Assembly: GCA_937936785.1 (NCBI GenBank) | Contig: CALDDQ010000010.1 | Span: forward strand, 54,754-118,753 | Origin: an uncultured Endomicrobiia bacterium | GTDB taxonomy: Bacteria; Elusimicrobiota; Endomicrobiia; DTEH01 | Length of the DNA stretch: 64,000 nt | Direction: 5' to 3' | Shown here: positions 43,825-54,282 of the stretch, in pieces | Position numbering within the stretch: position 1 is the stretch's first letter | Layout of the letters: the number at the start of each line of letters is the position of its first letter | Notes under the pieces: model-generated | Told to the model about the DNA's origin: nothing | Seen by the model: the letters and a program-made list of their open reading frames with translations, nothing else | Databases searched by the model: none | Program-made: the position numbers and the translations under genes

Positions 43825-45065
43825 TTTAATGTTGGATATAATGAAAATTTGTCAAGTAGTTCTTTTACTTTTCCTTTTATATATGAAACAACTTTTTTTT
43901 CTCCTTTGGAACTTATAAGTTTGTCAATATAATCAGCTATCTTTATCATTTCTTGTTCTCTCATACCACGAGTTGTTATTGCAGGTGTTCCTATCCTTAT
44001 TCCTGAAGTTATTGCTGGCGGTTGAGGATCATACGGAATCGAATTTTTATTCACAGTAATATTTGCAGATTCTAAAATTGTTTTTACTTGTTCACCAGTC
44101 ATTTTTTGTGATCTCAAATCTACTAGAAACATATGACAATCTGTCCCACCAGAAACTATTTTGTAACCTTTTTTAGCCAAACTATCCGCTAAAGTTCTCG
44201 CATTAGAAATTACCTGAGCTTGGTATAATTGAAAACTTTTACTCATAGATTCTTTTAACGCAACAGCTTTGGCTGATATTGTATGCATCATCGGACCACC
44301 TTGAATACCAGGAAACATCATTTTATCAATCAACGGCGCATATTTTTTCTTTGATAAAATTATTGCGCCACGTGGACCACGCATAGTTTTGTGTGTAGTA
44401 AAAGTTACAAAATCTGCATATGGAACTGGAGAAGGATAAAGTCCTGCTGCAACTAAACCTGCATAATGGGCTATGTCTGCTAAAAAATATGCGTTAATCT
44501 CATCACAAATTTCTCTAAATTTGTCCCAATGAATTATTCTTGAATATGAAGATGAACCTGCTACTATAAGTTTTGGTCTGTACTTTTTTGCAAGATTACG
44601 TAATTCAGTATAATTTATCAATTGAGTATTTTTTGTTACATTGATAGGTATTACTTTGTAATATTTTCCTGAAAAACTCATTGGATGCCCATGAGACAAA
44701 TGTCCACCGTGTGAAAGATGCATTCCCATAATTGTATCGCCAGGATTTAGCACTGAGAAATATACTGCCATATTCGCCTGTGTGCCAGAATGAGGTTGAA
44801 CATTTGCATGTTCTGCATGAAATAATAATTTCGCTCTTTCTATTGCAATAGATTCTACTACATCAACATTTTGGCATCCTCCATAATATCGTTTGCCAGG
44901 ATACCCTTCCGCATATTTGTTCCCCATAACAGATCCTTGTGCTTCCATAACCGCTATAGAAGGAAAATTTTCTGATGCAATCATCTCTAAAGAATTTCTT
45001 TGTCTTTCAAGTTCCTGTTTAATTGCTTCATAAATTTCAACATCTATTTTTTTAAGTTGTAACAT
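43818..45065 (-). CDS. glyA: Serine hydroxymethyltransferase
   Basis: This 415-residue PLP enzyme interconverts serine and glycine, making methylene-THF. It shows [41 protein letters not shown], the Schiff-base Lys in [13 protein letters not shown] and a [14 protein letters not shown] segment. It provides the methylene-THF used by MetF, encoded elsewhere in the window. It overlaps the small phosphatase gene by 14 bases. Confidence 0.96.
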   Translation of the reverse strand: MLQLKKIDVEIYEAIKQELERQRNSLEMIASENFPSIAVMEAQGSVMGNKYAEGYPGKRYYGGCQNVDVVESIAIERAKLLFHAEHANVQPHSGTQANMAVYFSVLNPGDTIMGMHLSHGGHLSHGHPMSFSGKYYKVIPINVTKNTQLINYTELRNLAKKYRPKLIVAGSSSYSRIIHWDKFREICDEINAYFLADIAHYAGLVAAGLYPSPVPYADFVTFTTHKTMRGPRGAIILSKKKYAPLIDKMMFPGIQGGPMMHTISAKAVALKESMSKSFQLYQAQVISNARTLADSLAKKGYKIVSGGTDCHMFLVDLRSQKMTGEQVKTILESANITVNKNSIPYDPQPPAITSGIRIGTPAITTRGMREQEMIKIADYIDKLISSKGEKKVVSYIKGKVKELLDKFSLYPTLKW

Positions 45066-45540
45066 TTGTTATATCTCCTTTTTGGAACAATTTTTTTATA
45101 ATTATCTCTAAACAAATTTTTATTTCTTCAGCCGTTTGAATGTATACTATATCACTTTGTCCTATAGGGTCATAAATTTCCGGTTGAGAAAAAAAACCAG
45201 CATATTCTTTTAATAAAAAAGTTTTTGAACTATATTTTTTAAATTTATCTTGGATAAAATTTATATGTCCTCTGTCCATAACAAAAATTATGTCTGACTG
45301 ACAAATAATTTCTTCCGAAATTCTAGTTGGAACATGATTTTTAATATCCTTTTTATCTATTTTGTATAACAAAAATACTTTTTTTAAAACTTTTGGTATT
45401 TTAAAATATGGTTCTGCAATTGTTCCACAAGAGTTTATTACAACATCTTCTTTAGCATAACTTGAAACTAATTTTTTAAAATATCCTTCTGCAAAAACAC
45501 TTCTAAACACATTACCAGAACATATAAAAGTTATTTTCAT
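45052..45540 (-). CDS. Low-molecular-weight protein-tyrosine-phosphatase family protein
   Basis: This 162-residue protein carries the P-loop CSGNVFRS at residues 7-14, a valid CX5R(S/T) with the second loop cysteine, common in this family, replaced by Phe. The general-acid Asp lies in EIYDPIGQ near the C-terminus. Substrates may be phosphotyrosine or phosphoarginine. It is joined by ATGA to argJ and overlaps glyA, so it is expressed with biosynthetic genes rather than with a tyrosine kinase. Confidence 0.85.
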   Translation of the reverse strand: MKITFICSGNVFRSVFAEGYFKKLVSSYAKEDVVINSCGTIAEPYFKIPKVLKKVFLLYKIDKKDIKNHVPTRISEEIICQSDIIFVMDRGHINFIQDKFKKYSSKTFLLKEYAGFFSQPEIYDPIGQSDIVYIQTAEEIKICLEIIIKKLFQKGDITNVTT

Positions 45541-46751
45541 GTTTTATATTTTGAATTTATATCAACATATTTTTTTGAAAGATCGGTCGTATAAAAGATA
45601 TATTCTTTACAAGCATTATTTTTTTTAACATCTATAGTTATTTCATAATATTTTTTTAACATTTCTTTTCTTACTAAATCATCAGATATAAAATTATTTA
45701 CTCCATTTTTTACAACTTTATACTTGCCAATATAAATATCCAATTTTTTCAGTTCTATCTTCGCTTCACTACGACCACAAGCAGAAAGTATTCTTCCCCA
45801 GTTTGGATCAGCACCGTTTATAGCAGTTTTTACAAGTAATGATGAAGATATTGTTTTTACAATTTTTTCTGCATTAAAAATATCTGAATTTTTTACTATA
45901 AGTTTTACTACTCTGTTAACACCCTCTCCATCAAATAATAATTTTTTCACTATTTCTTTTGAAATCTTGTTTATTGAAAATTTAAACTTATCAAAATCTT
46001 TACCGAAACAATCTATTTTTCTATTTTCTACAGAACCATTCGCACAAAAAAATATTGTATCGTTTGGTGACATATCTGAATCTATTGAAAACGAATTAAA
46101 CTCTGGCAAAATACTTTCTACCATAATTTTATCCATAAGATTTTTAGAAATGTTTACATCCGATAAAAAAAATACTAACATTGTTGCATGCGGTTTTGAT
46201 AATTTAAGTTTTGGTCCTATCATCCCAGCACCTTTTGCAAAACATACTGTTGTAACTTTTTTACCATTTAATGATATTCTATCAGAAAAAATTTTGGGTT
46301 TAGTATCTGTAGTCATAATAGCTTCTGCAAAGTTTAAATACTCTTTTGTTTTTGTTTTAACTTTCTCTGAAAGTTTATCTATTCCAGAAAAACATTTTTG
46401 TTTTGGCAATTCAACACCTATAACACCTGTTGACGCTATTAACACTTGTTCTTTAAGTATTCCTAATTTTTTTGACAAATAACTACAAATCTCTTTTGTG
46501 ATTTTATACCCATTGGGTCCGGAAGCTGTGTTTGCACAACCAGAATTTGCAATTATTGATTTAATAATTTTATTCTTTCTCAAATGTTCTTCTGAAACAA
46601 TAATAGAATCTGTTCTTAACAAATTTGTAGTAAATGCAGCTGAACATATAAACCCTTTCGGGCAATATATCAACCCTAAATCTTTTTTTCCTTTTTTTAT
46701 ACCACAATTTATTCCTGAGATTAAAAAATCTTCTGGTAAATTAATTTTCAT
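45537..46751 (-). CDS. argJ: Glutamate N-acetyltransferase (ArgJ)
   Basis: This 404-residue proenzyme transfers the acetyl group between ornithine and glutamate in arginine synthesis. It self-cleaves before the Thr of HATMLVFFL (family ATML). Other marks are KGAGMIGP, SDMSPNDT and TAINGADPNWGRILSACGRS. A monofunctional or bifunctional nature cannot be settled by eye. Its ATG overlaps the argC stop. argB, argD and argF are not in the window. Confidence 0.94.
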   Translation of the reverse strand: MKINLPEDFLISGINCGIKKGKKDLGLIYCPKGFICSAAFTTNLLRTDSIIVSEEHLRKNKIIKSIIANSGCANTASGPNGYKITKEICSYLSKKLGILKEQVLIASTGVIGVELPKQKCFSGIDKLSEKVKTKTKEYLNFAEAIMTTDTKPKIFSDRISLNGKKVTTVCFAKGAGMIGPKLKLSKPHATMLVFFLSDVNISKNLMDKIMVESILPEFNSFSIDSDMSPNDTIFFCANGSVENRKIDCFGKDFDKFKFSINKISKEIVKKLLFDGEGVNRVVKLIVKNSDIFNAEKIVKTISSSLLVKTAINGADPNWGRILSACGRSEAKIELKKLDIYIGKYKVVKNGVNNFISDDLVRKEMLKKYYEITIDVKKNNACKEYIFYTTDLSKKYVDINSKYKT

Positions 46752-47797
46752 TTTAATCCTTCTTCTTCATCAATGTTAAACATAATGTTCATATTTTGCA
46801 CTGCTTGACCTGCTGCACCTTTGATTAAATTATCTATTGCAACAAAAATTTTTATCCAGTGTGGAAAGTTCTGTTGTTTACCAAAACCTATCTCACAAAA
46901 GTTTGTTCCTAACACATTTTTTGTCTTAGGCAAAATTCTATCTTCTAATATTTTAATAAAAGGATCTTTAGAATAAAACTTTTTATATATTTTAACTAAA
47001 TTTTCTATTTTTACATCTTTTTCTATAGTTTTTATATAAATATCGCTTAACATACCTTGATATTGTGGTACTACATGCGGAGTAAAAAATATTTTTTCTT
47101 TCTTTTTTGATAACAGAGAAAGTTGTTCTTCTATTTCTGGGATATGCCTATGTTCTCCATTAACATTGTACGAATATGTATTGTTTCCACCAGAATTTTC
47201 ATATTCTTCAACTAACTTTTTTCCTCCACCCGAATATCCACTTTTTGAATCAACTATTATCGTTTTAATAATTTTTATGATAGGAGCTAAACCTAAAATT
47301 ATAGTAGTAGGATAACACCCAGGATTAGAAATAAAGTTTGACATTTTTATTTTTTCTCTGTTAATTTCCGGCAACCCATATACAAACTTATCTAATATAC
47401 TTGGAAAAATATGTTCTTCTTTATAAAACTTTTTGTACAAATTAACATTTTTTATTCTAAAATCTCCACTTAAATCTATAATTTTGGGACATTTTAATTT
47501 ATTTTGGCAGGAAAAATTGTGTATTTCCTTCACAAATTTCATTGAAATACAATGTGATAAACATAAAAATATAACATCACTGTTAATACAACATTGTTCA
47601 TAAGTTTTCTCACAAAAAATATCTAATACTTGTTTATTAGATTTTATCCCTAAAGAAGATACAAGTTTCCCTTTATTACTGTGAGAAGCAAAAATTTGTA
47701 CTTGTGCATATCTATGTATGCTTAAAATTTTCCACAGTTCTTTTCCTGTAATACTTGTTATACCTATAATTCCAATTTTAACTTTTTTATTTTTCAT
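46748..47797 (-). CDS. argC: N-acetyl-gamma-glutamyl-phosphate reductase
   Basis: This 349-residue NADPH enzyme catalyses the third step of arginine synthesis. It has the N-terminal dinucleotide-binding segment KIGIIGITSITGKELW, the catalytic Cys in ISNPGCYPTTIILGLAP, SGYSGGGKKL and HRHIPEIEEQL, and FTPHVVPQYQGM. The usual GATGYTG near the start is replaced by GITSITG. It overlaps rsmI by 11 bases and argJ by 4. Confidence 0.94.
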   Translation of the reverse strand: MKNKKVKIGIIGITSITGKELWKILSIHRYAQVQIFASHSNKGKLVSSLGIKSNKQVLDIFCEKTYEQCCINSDVIFLCLSHCISMKFVKEIHNFSCQNKLKCPKIIDLSGDFRIKNVNLYKKFYKEEHIFPSILDKFVYGLPEINREKIKMSNFISNPGCYPTTIILGLAPIIKIIKTIIVDSKSGYSGGGKKLVEEYENSGGNNTYSYNVNGEHRHIPEIEEQLSLLSKKKEKIFFTPHVVPQYQGMLSDIYIKTIEKDVKIENLVKIYKKFYSKDPFIKILEDRILPKTKNVLGTNFCEIGFGKQQNFPHWIKIFVAIDNLIKGAAGQAVQNMNIMFNIDEEEGLK

Positions 47798-48473
47798 CTA
47801 TGTACAATACTACCACTATTTCTCCTTTAATAATTTGTGTTTTTAATCTTTCTTTAACATCACACAATTCCCCACGGAAATATTCTTCATACACCTTAGT
47901 AAGTTCTCGGACAATTGTACAAAAAACTTTTTTTTCTGAAAGAATATTATTTAAAACTTCAATTGTTTTAATCAATCTATTTGGAGATTCATAAAAAACT
48001 ATTGTTGTACCTTCTAAAACAAAACTGTTAATAATTTTTTCAATTTTTCCAATTTTCTTTGAAAGGAAACCTAAAAAAACTATTTTGTTTAAAGGAAACC
48101 CTGAAACTATTGCCGCACTCACAAACGCCGTAGCTCCTGGTATCGGAACAACTTTTATCCCGTTTTCTAAACAAGATTTTATTATCAAATAACCTGGATC
48201 TGAGATTCCAGGTGTACCTCCATCAGATACTAAAGCAACATTTTTATCTTGTTTTATCAATGGTAAAATTTCTTCCACACGACGATGTTCAATATAATTA
48301 TAATAACTTTTTAGTGGTGTTGTTATTTTATATTTTTGACATAAAATTTTTGTTCTACGAGTATCTTCACACAAAATCAAATCTACTTCTGACAACACTC
48401 TTATTGCACGAAATGTTATATCTTCCAAATTACCTATCGGTGTTGCAACTACATAAAGAACACCTTGTTGCAT
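47787..48473 (-). CDS. rsmI: 16S rRNA (cytidine-1402 2'-O)-methyltransferase
   Basis: This roughly 228-residue SAM enzyme of the tetrapyrrole-methylase fold modifies C1402 of 16S rRNA. Marks are YVVATPIGNLEDITFRA, LCEDTRRT, ALVSDGGTPGISDPGY and VPIPGATAFVSA. The ATG at 48473 is preceded by GGGA and lies 8 bases after the nadC stop. An in-frame TTG at 48491 would overlap nadC and is less likely. Confidence 0.95.
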   Translation of the reverse strand: MQQGVLYVVATPIGNLEDITFRAIRVLSEVDLILCEDTRRTKILCQKYKITTPLKSYYNYIEHRRVEEILPLIKQDKNVALVSDGGTPGISDPGYLIIKSCLENGIKVVPIPGATAFVSAAIVSGFPLNKIVFLGFLSKKIGKIEKIINSFVLEGTTIVFYESPNRLIKTIEVLNNILSEKKVFCTIVRELTKVYEEYFRGELCDVKERLKTQIIKGEIVVVLYIDEK

Positions 48474-48480
48474 AAAATTT

Positions 48481-49344
48481 TTATCCCACAATTTCTAACG
48501 AAAAATCTACATCTTTTGGTGAATGAGTGATTCTTCCTATAGAGACATAGTCTATGTCTAAATTTAATAACTTCTTTATTTTACTTTCATCAATTTTACC
48601 AGAAACTTCTATCAAAGTCTTAGGTAGTTTCTCACGAATTAATGTAACTGCTTTTTTTAATTGGTCATAACTCATATTATCTAACATTATTACATCAGGT
48701 TTCATTTTTAATGCCAGTTTAAGTTCTCTGTTGTTTGTGCATTCTATCTCAATATTTGTAGTATAATCTAACCTATTTTTCATCTGAACCAAAATTTCTT
48801 CCACAGGAAGTTTTTTGTGCATACAAACTAATAAATGATTGTCTTTAATTAAAACCATATCATCTAATCCATCTCTATGATTTTTTCCACCACCACATAC
48901 TACTGCATATCTTTCCAAATATCTTAACCCGGGATGAGTCTTGCGAGTGTCATAAATATCAAACTTACCTCTTGATAAGTCAACATATTTTTTAGTTGAA
49001 GTAGCAATACCGCTTAAATGTTGTAAGAAATTTAATGCTACACGTTCTCCTGTAAGTACTGCACGGGCAGAACCTTCTACTATTGCTACAACTGTATTAG
49101 GTTTAACTTTATCTCCATCAGAAACTTTTGCCCGCCACTTACATTTTTTGTCCAACTGTTTAAAAACTTCTTTTACAATAGGTAGTCCACAAATAATACC
49201 TTCTTCTCTTGAAACAATTTTTGCAACAACTTTTACCGTAGGCGGAATAACATTTTCAGTAGTAATATCTCCTTCCCCAATATCTTCTGCAAGAGAATTT
49301 TTTATAACTGACAAAACTTTTTTTTGTTCAAGTTTTATTTTCAT
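48481..49344 (-). CDS. nadC: Nicotinate-nucleotide pyrophosphorylase (carboxylating)
   Basis: This 287-residue enzyme makes nicotinate mononucleotide from quinolinate and PRPP in NAD synthesis. Seen are LAEDIGEGDITTE, ERVALNFLQHLSGIAT, DTRKTHPGLR, CGGGKNHRDGLDD and LIKDNHL, then IEVSGKID. nadA and nadB are absent here. It lies 3 bases after uvrB. Confidence 0.96.
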   Translation of the reverse strand: MKIKLEQKKVLSVIKNSLAEDIGEGDITTENVIPPTVKVVAKIVSREEGIICGLPIVKEVFKQLDKKCKWRAKVSDGDKVKPNTVVAIVEGSARAVLTGERVALNFLQHLSGIATSTKKYVDLSRGKFDIYDTRKTHPGLRYLERYAVVCGGGKNHRDGLDDMVLIKDNHLLVCMHKKLPVEEILVQMKNRLDYTTNIEIECTNNRELKLALKMKPDVIMLDNMSYDQLKKAVTLIREKLPKTLIEVSGKIDESKIKKLLNLDIDYVSIGRITHSPKDVDFSLEIVG

Positions 49345-49347
49345 TTA

Positions 49348-51360
49348 CTAAATTTTCTCCTTGTGGTTTTTTCTATTTTTTAGTACCATTTCGTTAAGGA
49401 TTTTTAGTTTATCTCTATATATAATTGCAGTTTCAAAATCAAGTAATTCTGCCGCTTTCTTCATCTGTGTCTCTAACATATTTTTTATAATATTTACATT
49501 ATTTTTTGTAACAATTTCTTTTGAAAAATCTTTTATTTCAACAAGATGCTTATTTTTTGCTTTTAATTGAAATTCTTCTATATCTTTAACTGCTTTTATG
49601 ATTGTCCTCGGGACAATATTATGTTTTTTGTTATATTCTAACTGAATCTTTCGTCTTCTAGACATTTCTGCTACAGCAGACAGTATAGAACTTGTTTTTT
49701 TATTTGCATACAAGATAATTTTTCCATCAATATTTCGTGCTGCGCGACCTGAAATTTGTATTATTGTAGTTTCGTTTCGTAAAAAACCTTCCTTATCAGC
49801 ATCTAAAATTGCTACTAAAGAAACTTCTGGCAAATCCAATCCTTCCCGTAATAAATTTACACCAACTAAACAATCAAACTCTCCTGCACGCAAATCTTTT
49901 ATTATAGCAATCCTACTTAGTGCATCAATGTCAGAATGAATATATTTTACACGAAACTTTTGTGATTGCAAATATTCACACAAATCTTCTGCAGTACGTT
50001 TTGTTAAAGTGCTTATTAAAACACGTTGTTTTTTGGCAATTACCTTTCTTGCTTCTTCAATGATATCTTTTACTTGTTTTGTTGCAGGTTTTATTATAAC
50101 TTCAGGATCTACCAAACCTGTGGGACGAATTATTTGTTCTACTACATTATTATTTGATCGTTCTATTTCCCATTGAGATGGTGTTGCTGAAACATATACT
50201 GTTTGATCTATTAAATCCAAAAATTCATCAAATTTTAAAGGTCTGTTGTCAAGAGCAGAAGGTAACCTAAAACCATAATCTATCAACGTCTGTTTGCGCG
50301 ATTTATCTCCTTCATACATACCTTTTATCTGTGGAATCGTTACATGAGATTCATCAATTATACATAAAAAATTTTTTGGAAAATAATCTATTAAACATTG
50401 TGGTCTTGAACCTGCAGGACGACCTGAAAAATGTCTTGAATAATTTTCTATCCCATGACAAAATCCTGTTTCTTGAAGTAATTCTAAATCATTATTTGTT
50501 CTTTGTTCTAACCTTTGAGCTTCTAAAATTTTTCCACAAGAACGAAGTTCTGCTAATCTTAAACTCAATTCTTCTTTTATACTTTTTATTGCATAATCAA
50601 ATTTTTCCATTGAAGTAACAAAATGACTTGCCGGATAAATGTAAGTTTTTTTATATTTAACAATAATTTCGTTAGTTAACGGTTTATGTTCATTAATTTC
50701 TACAATTTTATTTTCACAAAATTTTATCCTTATAAAAGTCTCCAAATATGATGGCCAAACGTCTATTACATCTCCATAAACACGAAATTTGTTTCTTGAA
50801 AAATCTATGTTGTTACGTTCATATCGTATCTTTACCAAATCTTTTGTAAGATGTTCCATTGTCATATTTCTTCCAACTTCTAAAAATATCCCCATGTTTT
50901 GAAAATCTTCCGGCGAACCAATGTTATATATACAAGAAACAGATGCTACTACAATAACATCTTCTCTTGATAATAAACTTGAGGTAGCTTTTAACCTTAA
51001 TCTGTCAATATGTTCATTTATTGAAGCATCTTTTTCTATATAAGTATCTGAAGAAGGGATATAAGCTTCCGGTTGATAATAATCATAGTAAGAAATAAAA
51101 TATTCCACTGCATTGTTCGGAAAAAATTCTTTAAATTCAGAATATAACTGTGCAGCTAAAGTTTTGTTATGTGAAATTATCAGTGTAGGTCTGTTAATGT
51201 TTGCAATAACATTTGCTATTGTAAAAGTTTTCCCAGAACCAGTCACTCCAAGTAAAGTTTGATCTTTTACACCAGACAAAATTTTTTCAGTAAGAATTTT
51301 TATTGCTTTTTTTTGGTCTGTAGCTGGTAAAAAAGGTTGGTATATTTTAAATTTATTCAT
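49348..51360 (-). CDS. uvrB: Excinuclease ABC subunit B
   Basis: This 670-residue helicase-like damage verifier has Walker A LGVTGSGKTFT, the YYDYYQPEAYIP beta-hairpin region, DExH-type CIIDESHVTIPQ, LLREGLDLPEVSLVAILDADKEGFLR and the C-terminal UVR domain (KAAELLDFETAIIYRD) for UvrC contact. It is full length and sits between surE (8-base overlap) and nadC. uvrA and uvrC are outside the window. Confidence 0.97.
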   Translation of the reverse strand: MNKFKIYQPFLPATDQKKAIKILTEKILSGVKDQTLLGVTGSGKTFTIANVIANINRPTLIISHNKTLAAQLYSEFKEFFPNNAVEYFISYYDYYQPEAYIPSSDTYIEKDASINEHIDRLRLKATSSLLSREDVIVVASVSCIYNIGSPEDFQNMGIFLEVGRNMTMEHLTKDLVKIRYERNNIDFSRNKFRVYGDVIDVWPSYLETFIRIKFCENKIVEINEHKPLTNEIIVKYKKTYIYPASHFVTSMEKFDYAIKSIKEELSLRLAELRSCGKILEAQRLEQRTNNDLELLQETGFCHGIENYSRHFSGRPAGSRPQCLIDYFPKNFLCIIDESHVTIPQIKGMYEGDKSRKQTLIDYGFRLPSALDNRPLKFDEFLDLIDQTVYVSATPSQWEIERSNNNVVEQIIRPTGLVDPEVIIKPATKQVKDIIEEARKVIAKKQRVLISTLTKRTAEDLCEYLQSQKFRVKYIHSDIDALSRIAIIKDLRAGEFDCLVGVNLLREGLDLPEVSLVAILDADKEGFLRNETTIIQISGRAARNIDGKIILYANKKTSSILSAVAEMSRRRKIQLEYNKKHNIVPRTIIKAVKDIEEFQLKAKNKHLVEIKDFSKEIVTKNNVNIIKNMLETQMKKAAELLDFETAIIYRDKLKILNEMVLKNRKNHKEKI

Positions 51361-52105
51361 CTAAAATTTTTTTACTATCAAATATCGTGTCTAAGTATGG
51401 AATCATTTCTTGGTCAGTTAAATTACTTATTATTGGAGTTATGGAAATATACCCATTTTTTATCGCATAAACATCACTATTTTTGTCTACAACGTTATTT
51501 TTTATCAATCCACTCTTTAGCCAGTAATATGGTATACCGAAAGGATCCTTTTTTGTATGAACTATATTTGCATATCTTCTTTTACCTAAAGTAGTAATTT
51601 TTATACCTTTAAATTTATTTTCTGGAAAATTAATATTTAGTAACCCTTTAATTTTTTTTTCATAAACTTGTTCTACAATTGTTTTGACAACTTTTGCAAC
51701 TTTAGAATAATCTCCTTCTTTAACTAACGAAACTGCAATACCTGTCGCACCTAAAAACATTGCTTCCCTGGCTGCCGCAACAGTACCAGAATATATAACA
51801 TCCTGCCCAAGATTTGCTCCCTGGTTTATTCCTGAAATTACAACATCTGTCTTTTGTTTATGAAACTCTATAAATCCTAACCGCACACAATCTGCTGGAG
51901 TACCTGAAACAAGGTATATTTTTTTTCCATGTGCAACCACCTGCCGTACACGAACTGGAAATAACAAACTTAAAGAATGACTTGATGCAGACATTTCTCG
52001 TTCTGGAACAATAACTAAAATTTTTCCCAAAGATGAAAGTTCTTTTACTAACGGCAACAAACCTAAACCAAAAATACCATCATCGTTTGTAATAATTATT
52101 TTCAT
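51353..52105 (-). CDS. surE: 5'/3'-nucleotidase SurE
   Basis: This 250-residue survival-protein phosphatase has the metal-binding ITNDDG at the start, PEREMSASSHSLS, SGTPADCVRLG, VISGINQGANLGQDVIYSGT and AAREAMFLG. It removes phosphate from nucleoside monophosphates. It lies between rny and uvrB on one transcript. Confidence 0.96.
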   Translation of the reverse strand: MKIIITNDDGIFGLGLLPLVKELSSLGKILVIVPEREMSASSHSLSLLFPVRVRQVVAHGKKIYLVSGTPADCVRLGFIEFHKQKTDVVISGINQGANLGQDVIYSGTVAAAREAMFLGATGIAVSLVKEGDYSKVAKVVKTIVEQVYEKKIKGLLNINFPENKFKGIKITTLGKRRYANIVHTKKDPFGIPYYWLKSGLIKNNVVDKNSDVYAIKNGYISITPIISNLTDQEMIPYLDTIFDSKKILDE

Positions 52106-52144
52106 AATTTTCTAGTTATACAATTTATACTTCAAAATCATTTT

Positions 52145-53695
52145 TTATTTTGCAAAATCTTCCACCCGAGTTTCTCTTATTGCAACAATTTTAATCTGTC
52201 CTGGATATTCCAATTCTTTTTCAATCTTTTTTGAAATATCTCTGGTAATAACGGTAAGTTGAGCATCGTTAATCTCAGTAGGTTCTACCATTACTCTTAA
52301 TTCTCTACCAGCATAAATTGCATATGCATTTTGTACACCTCGAAATGATTTCGCAATTTTTTCTACTTTTTCAATTCGTTTTATATATTGTTCAACAGAA
52401 TCTCTCCTTGCTCCTGGACGAGAAGCAGAGATCGCATCTGCTGCTGCCAATATAAAAGCTTCTACGCTTGCTGGTTGAGTAACACCTTCATGGTGGGATA
52501 AAATTGCATTTAACATTTTTTCAGATTCTCCATATTTTTTTGCGATCTCGGCTGAAAGTTCGTGATGCATTCCTTCAACTTCATGACTAATAGCTTTACC
52601 TATATCATGCAAAATCCCGGCTCTTTTACAAAAATTTATATCTGCTCCAATCTCAGCAGCAATACTTCCTGCAATAATTGCAACTTCTTTTGTATGTTGT
52701 AATTGATTCTGACCATAGGAAGTTCTAAATTTTAATTTACCTAAAAGTTTTAATATCTCAGAATTTAGTCCAACTACACCTATTTCTAATGCTGTATCTT
52801 CACCAATTTTTTTTATATAATCCTCAAACTCTGATTTAGTTTTATTAATAACCTCTTCAATACGTGCTGGATGTATCCTACTATCTTGTATCAATTTTTC
52901 CATAGCAATTTTTGCTATCTCACGTCTTACTGGATCAAAAGATGATATTATTAAATTCTCAGGAGTATCGTCTATAATTATGTCTACCCCGGTTAACTGT
53001 TCAAATGTTCTAACATTTCTTCCTTCACGACCAATAATTCTACCTTTTAACTCATCCGGGATAGTTACAATAGTTGTTGTATTGTCTGTTGCAACTTCTG
53101 ATGCTACACGTTGCATTGCAATTACTAAAGTATCTTTTGCTTTTTTCTCTACTGTTTCTTTAAACTCATCTTCTTGTTTTTTAAGTTTGACTGCATATTC
53201 TTGTTTTACTTCTTCTTCTAAACTTTGTAACAAAATTTTTTTTGCTTCTTCCTGTGTTAACCCTGAAATTTTTTCTAGAATTTGTCTTTGTTTTTCTTGT
53301 TGTTGGTGCAACAATTTTCGTTCTTCTTCAATTTTTAACAATTCATTTTTTAAACTACGTTCACGATCATATACTTCTTTTTCTTTTCTATCTAAAATCT
53401 CATACTTTTTATCTAAATTTTCTTCCTTATACCTATTCCTTTTTTCCCATGCAGATAATTCTTGTCTTTGTTCTCTTGTACTTCTTTCAAACTCTGCACG
53501 TTCTTTTTCTATCAACTGTTTTATTTCTTGTTTTGATTTTTGGATCTGTTCATCAGCAGATTTTTTTGCTTCCTGAATAATTTTTTGTGCTTGTGCTTCC
53601 GCAGAATTTATTGATGATCTTCCTTGAATATAACGAACAAAATAGCCTATTATGATACCTGTTATTATTGCAACTAAAATTAACACTAAGTTCAT
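52145..53695 (-). CDS. rny: Ribonuclease Y
   Basis: This 516-residue membrane-anchored endonuclease starts mRNA decay. It has one N-terminal helix (about 3-22), a long coiled coil (about 30-200, rich in Glu/Lys/Gln), a KH domain with [15 protein letters not shown], and an HD domain with [11 protein letters not shown] and HHE. It overlaps the cyclo-ligase stop by 4 bases. Its presence suggests RNase Y-led decay, as in Firmicutes and many other phyla. Confidence 0.96.
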   Translation of the reverse strand: MNLVLILVAIITGIIIGYFVRYIQGRSSINSAEAQAQKIIQEAKKSADEQIQKSKQEIKQLIEKERAEFERSTREQRQELSAWEKRNRYKEENLDKKYEILDRKEKEVYDRERSLKNELLKIEEERKLLHQQQEKQRQILEKISGLTQEEAKKILLQSLEEEVKQEYAVKLKKQEDEFKETVEKKAKDTLVIAMQRVASEVATDNTTTIVTIPDELKGRIIGREGRNVRTFEQLTGVDIIIDDTPENLIISSFDPVRREIAKIAMEKLIQDSRIHPARIEEVINKTKSEFEDYIKKIGEDTALEIGVVGLNSEILKLLGKLKFRTSYGQNQLQHTKEVAIIAGSIAAEIGADINFCKRAGILHDIGKAISHEVEGMHHELSAEIAKKYGESEKMLNAILSHHEGVTQPASVEAFILAAADAISASRPGARRDSVEQYIKRIEKVEKIAKSFRGVQNAYAIYAGRELRVMVEPTEINDAQLTVITRDISKKIEKELEYPGQIKIVAIRETRVEDFAK

Positions 53696-54282
53696 TTCTT
53701 TTCTCCTCTTTTTATAATTCTTTTTTCTGTTATTACATAATCTAATTTTTTGTCATAAATATCGTTCGGCACATTAGCAAGTAATTGTTTTTCATAACAA
53801 ACTCCAACTGAACAACTTTTTGTGCTGCTCAAATATTTATCGTAATATCCACAACCAAAACCTATTCTAAAACATCTTTTATCAAAAACTATACCTGGAA
53901 CAAATATTATATCTAATAACCTTTCATTTTTTAAAACCTTGGTTTTTTTAGGTTCAAGAATGCCAAATTTGTTTTTATAAAATGTCTTTTTACTAACATT
54001 TCTACCAGCATATTTTATAATTAGTTTCTTATTCTTAAAATCTACAACAGGAAAATAAAACTTCTTACCTGTAGATTTTTGTATTAAGCTTAATATATTA
54101 ACCTCATTTCTATGTGGATAATATAACAAAACATTTTTTGCTTTAACAAAATTATAAAATTTTAATATATTATCTACTATCTGTTTACTTTTACTACAAA
54201 CATAATCTTTTGCAAAACCATCTCTTAAACACAAATATTTTTTTCTTAAACTTATTTTTTTTTGTTCAATATTTCTTGCCAT
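53692..54282 (-). CDS. ygfA: 5-formyltetrahydrofolate cyclo-ligase family protein
   Basis: This 196-residue protein has the cyclo-ligase motifs: a basic N-terminal helix with [20 protein letters not shown], a GILEP segment, [18 protein letters not shown] and [10 protein letters not shown], close to the family GxGxGYYD. It converts 5-formyl-THF to methenyl-THF with ATP. Its Lys-rich composition is marked. The order zapA-rarA-ygfA-rny recalls the zapA-ygfA link of other bacteria, where 6S RNA lies between; no such RNA fits here. Confidence 0.88.
   Translation of the reverse strand: MARNIEQKKISLRKKYLCLRDGFAKDYVCSKSKQIVDNILKFYNFVKAKNVLLYYPHRNEVNILSLIQKSTGKKFYFPVVDFKNKKLIIKYAGRNVSKKTFYKNKFGILEPKKTKVLKNERLLDIIFVPGIVFDKRCFRIGFGCGYYDKYLSSTKSCSVGVCYEKQLLANVPNDIYDKKLDYVITEKRIIKRGEKK

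Noticed and set aside
45052-45540. Low-molecular-weight phosphatase with Phe instead of the second P-loop cysteine
   Set aside because: The nucleophile Cys and Arg of CX5R are present; the second cysteine is a redox-protective residue and not needed for catalysis.
52980-53576. 198-codon open frame on the plus strand opposite rny
   Set aside because: Its long runs of Ser, Phe and Cys are the reverse of the rny coiled coil; there is no ribosome site or family resemblance.
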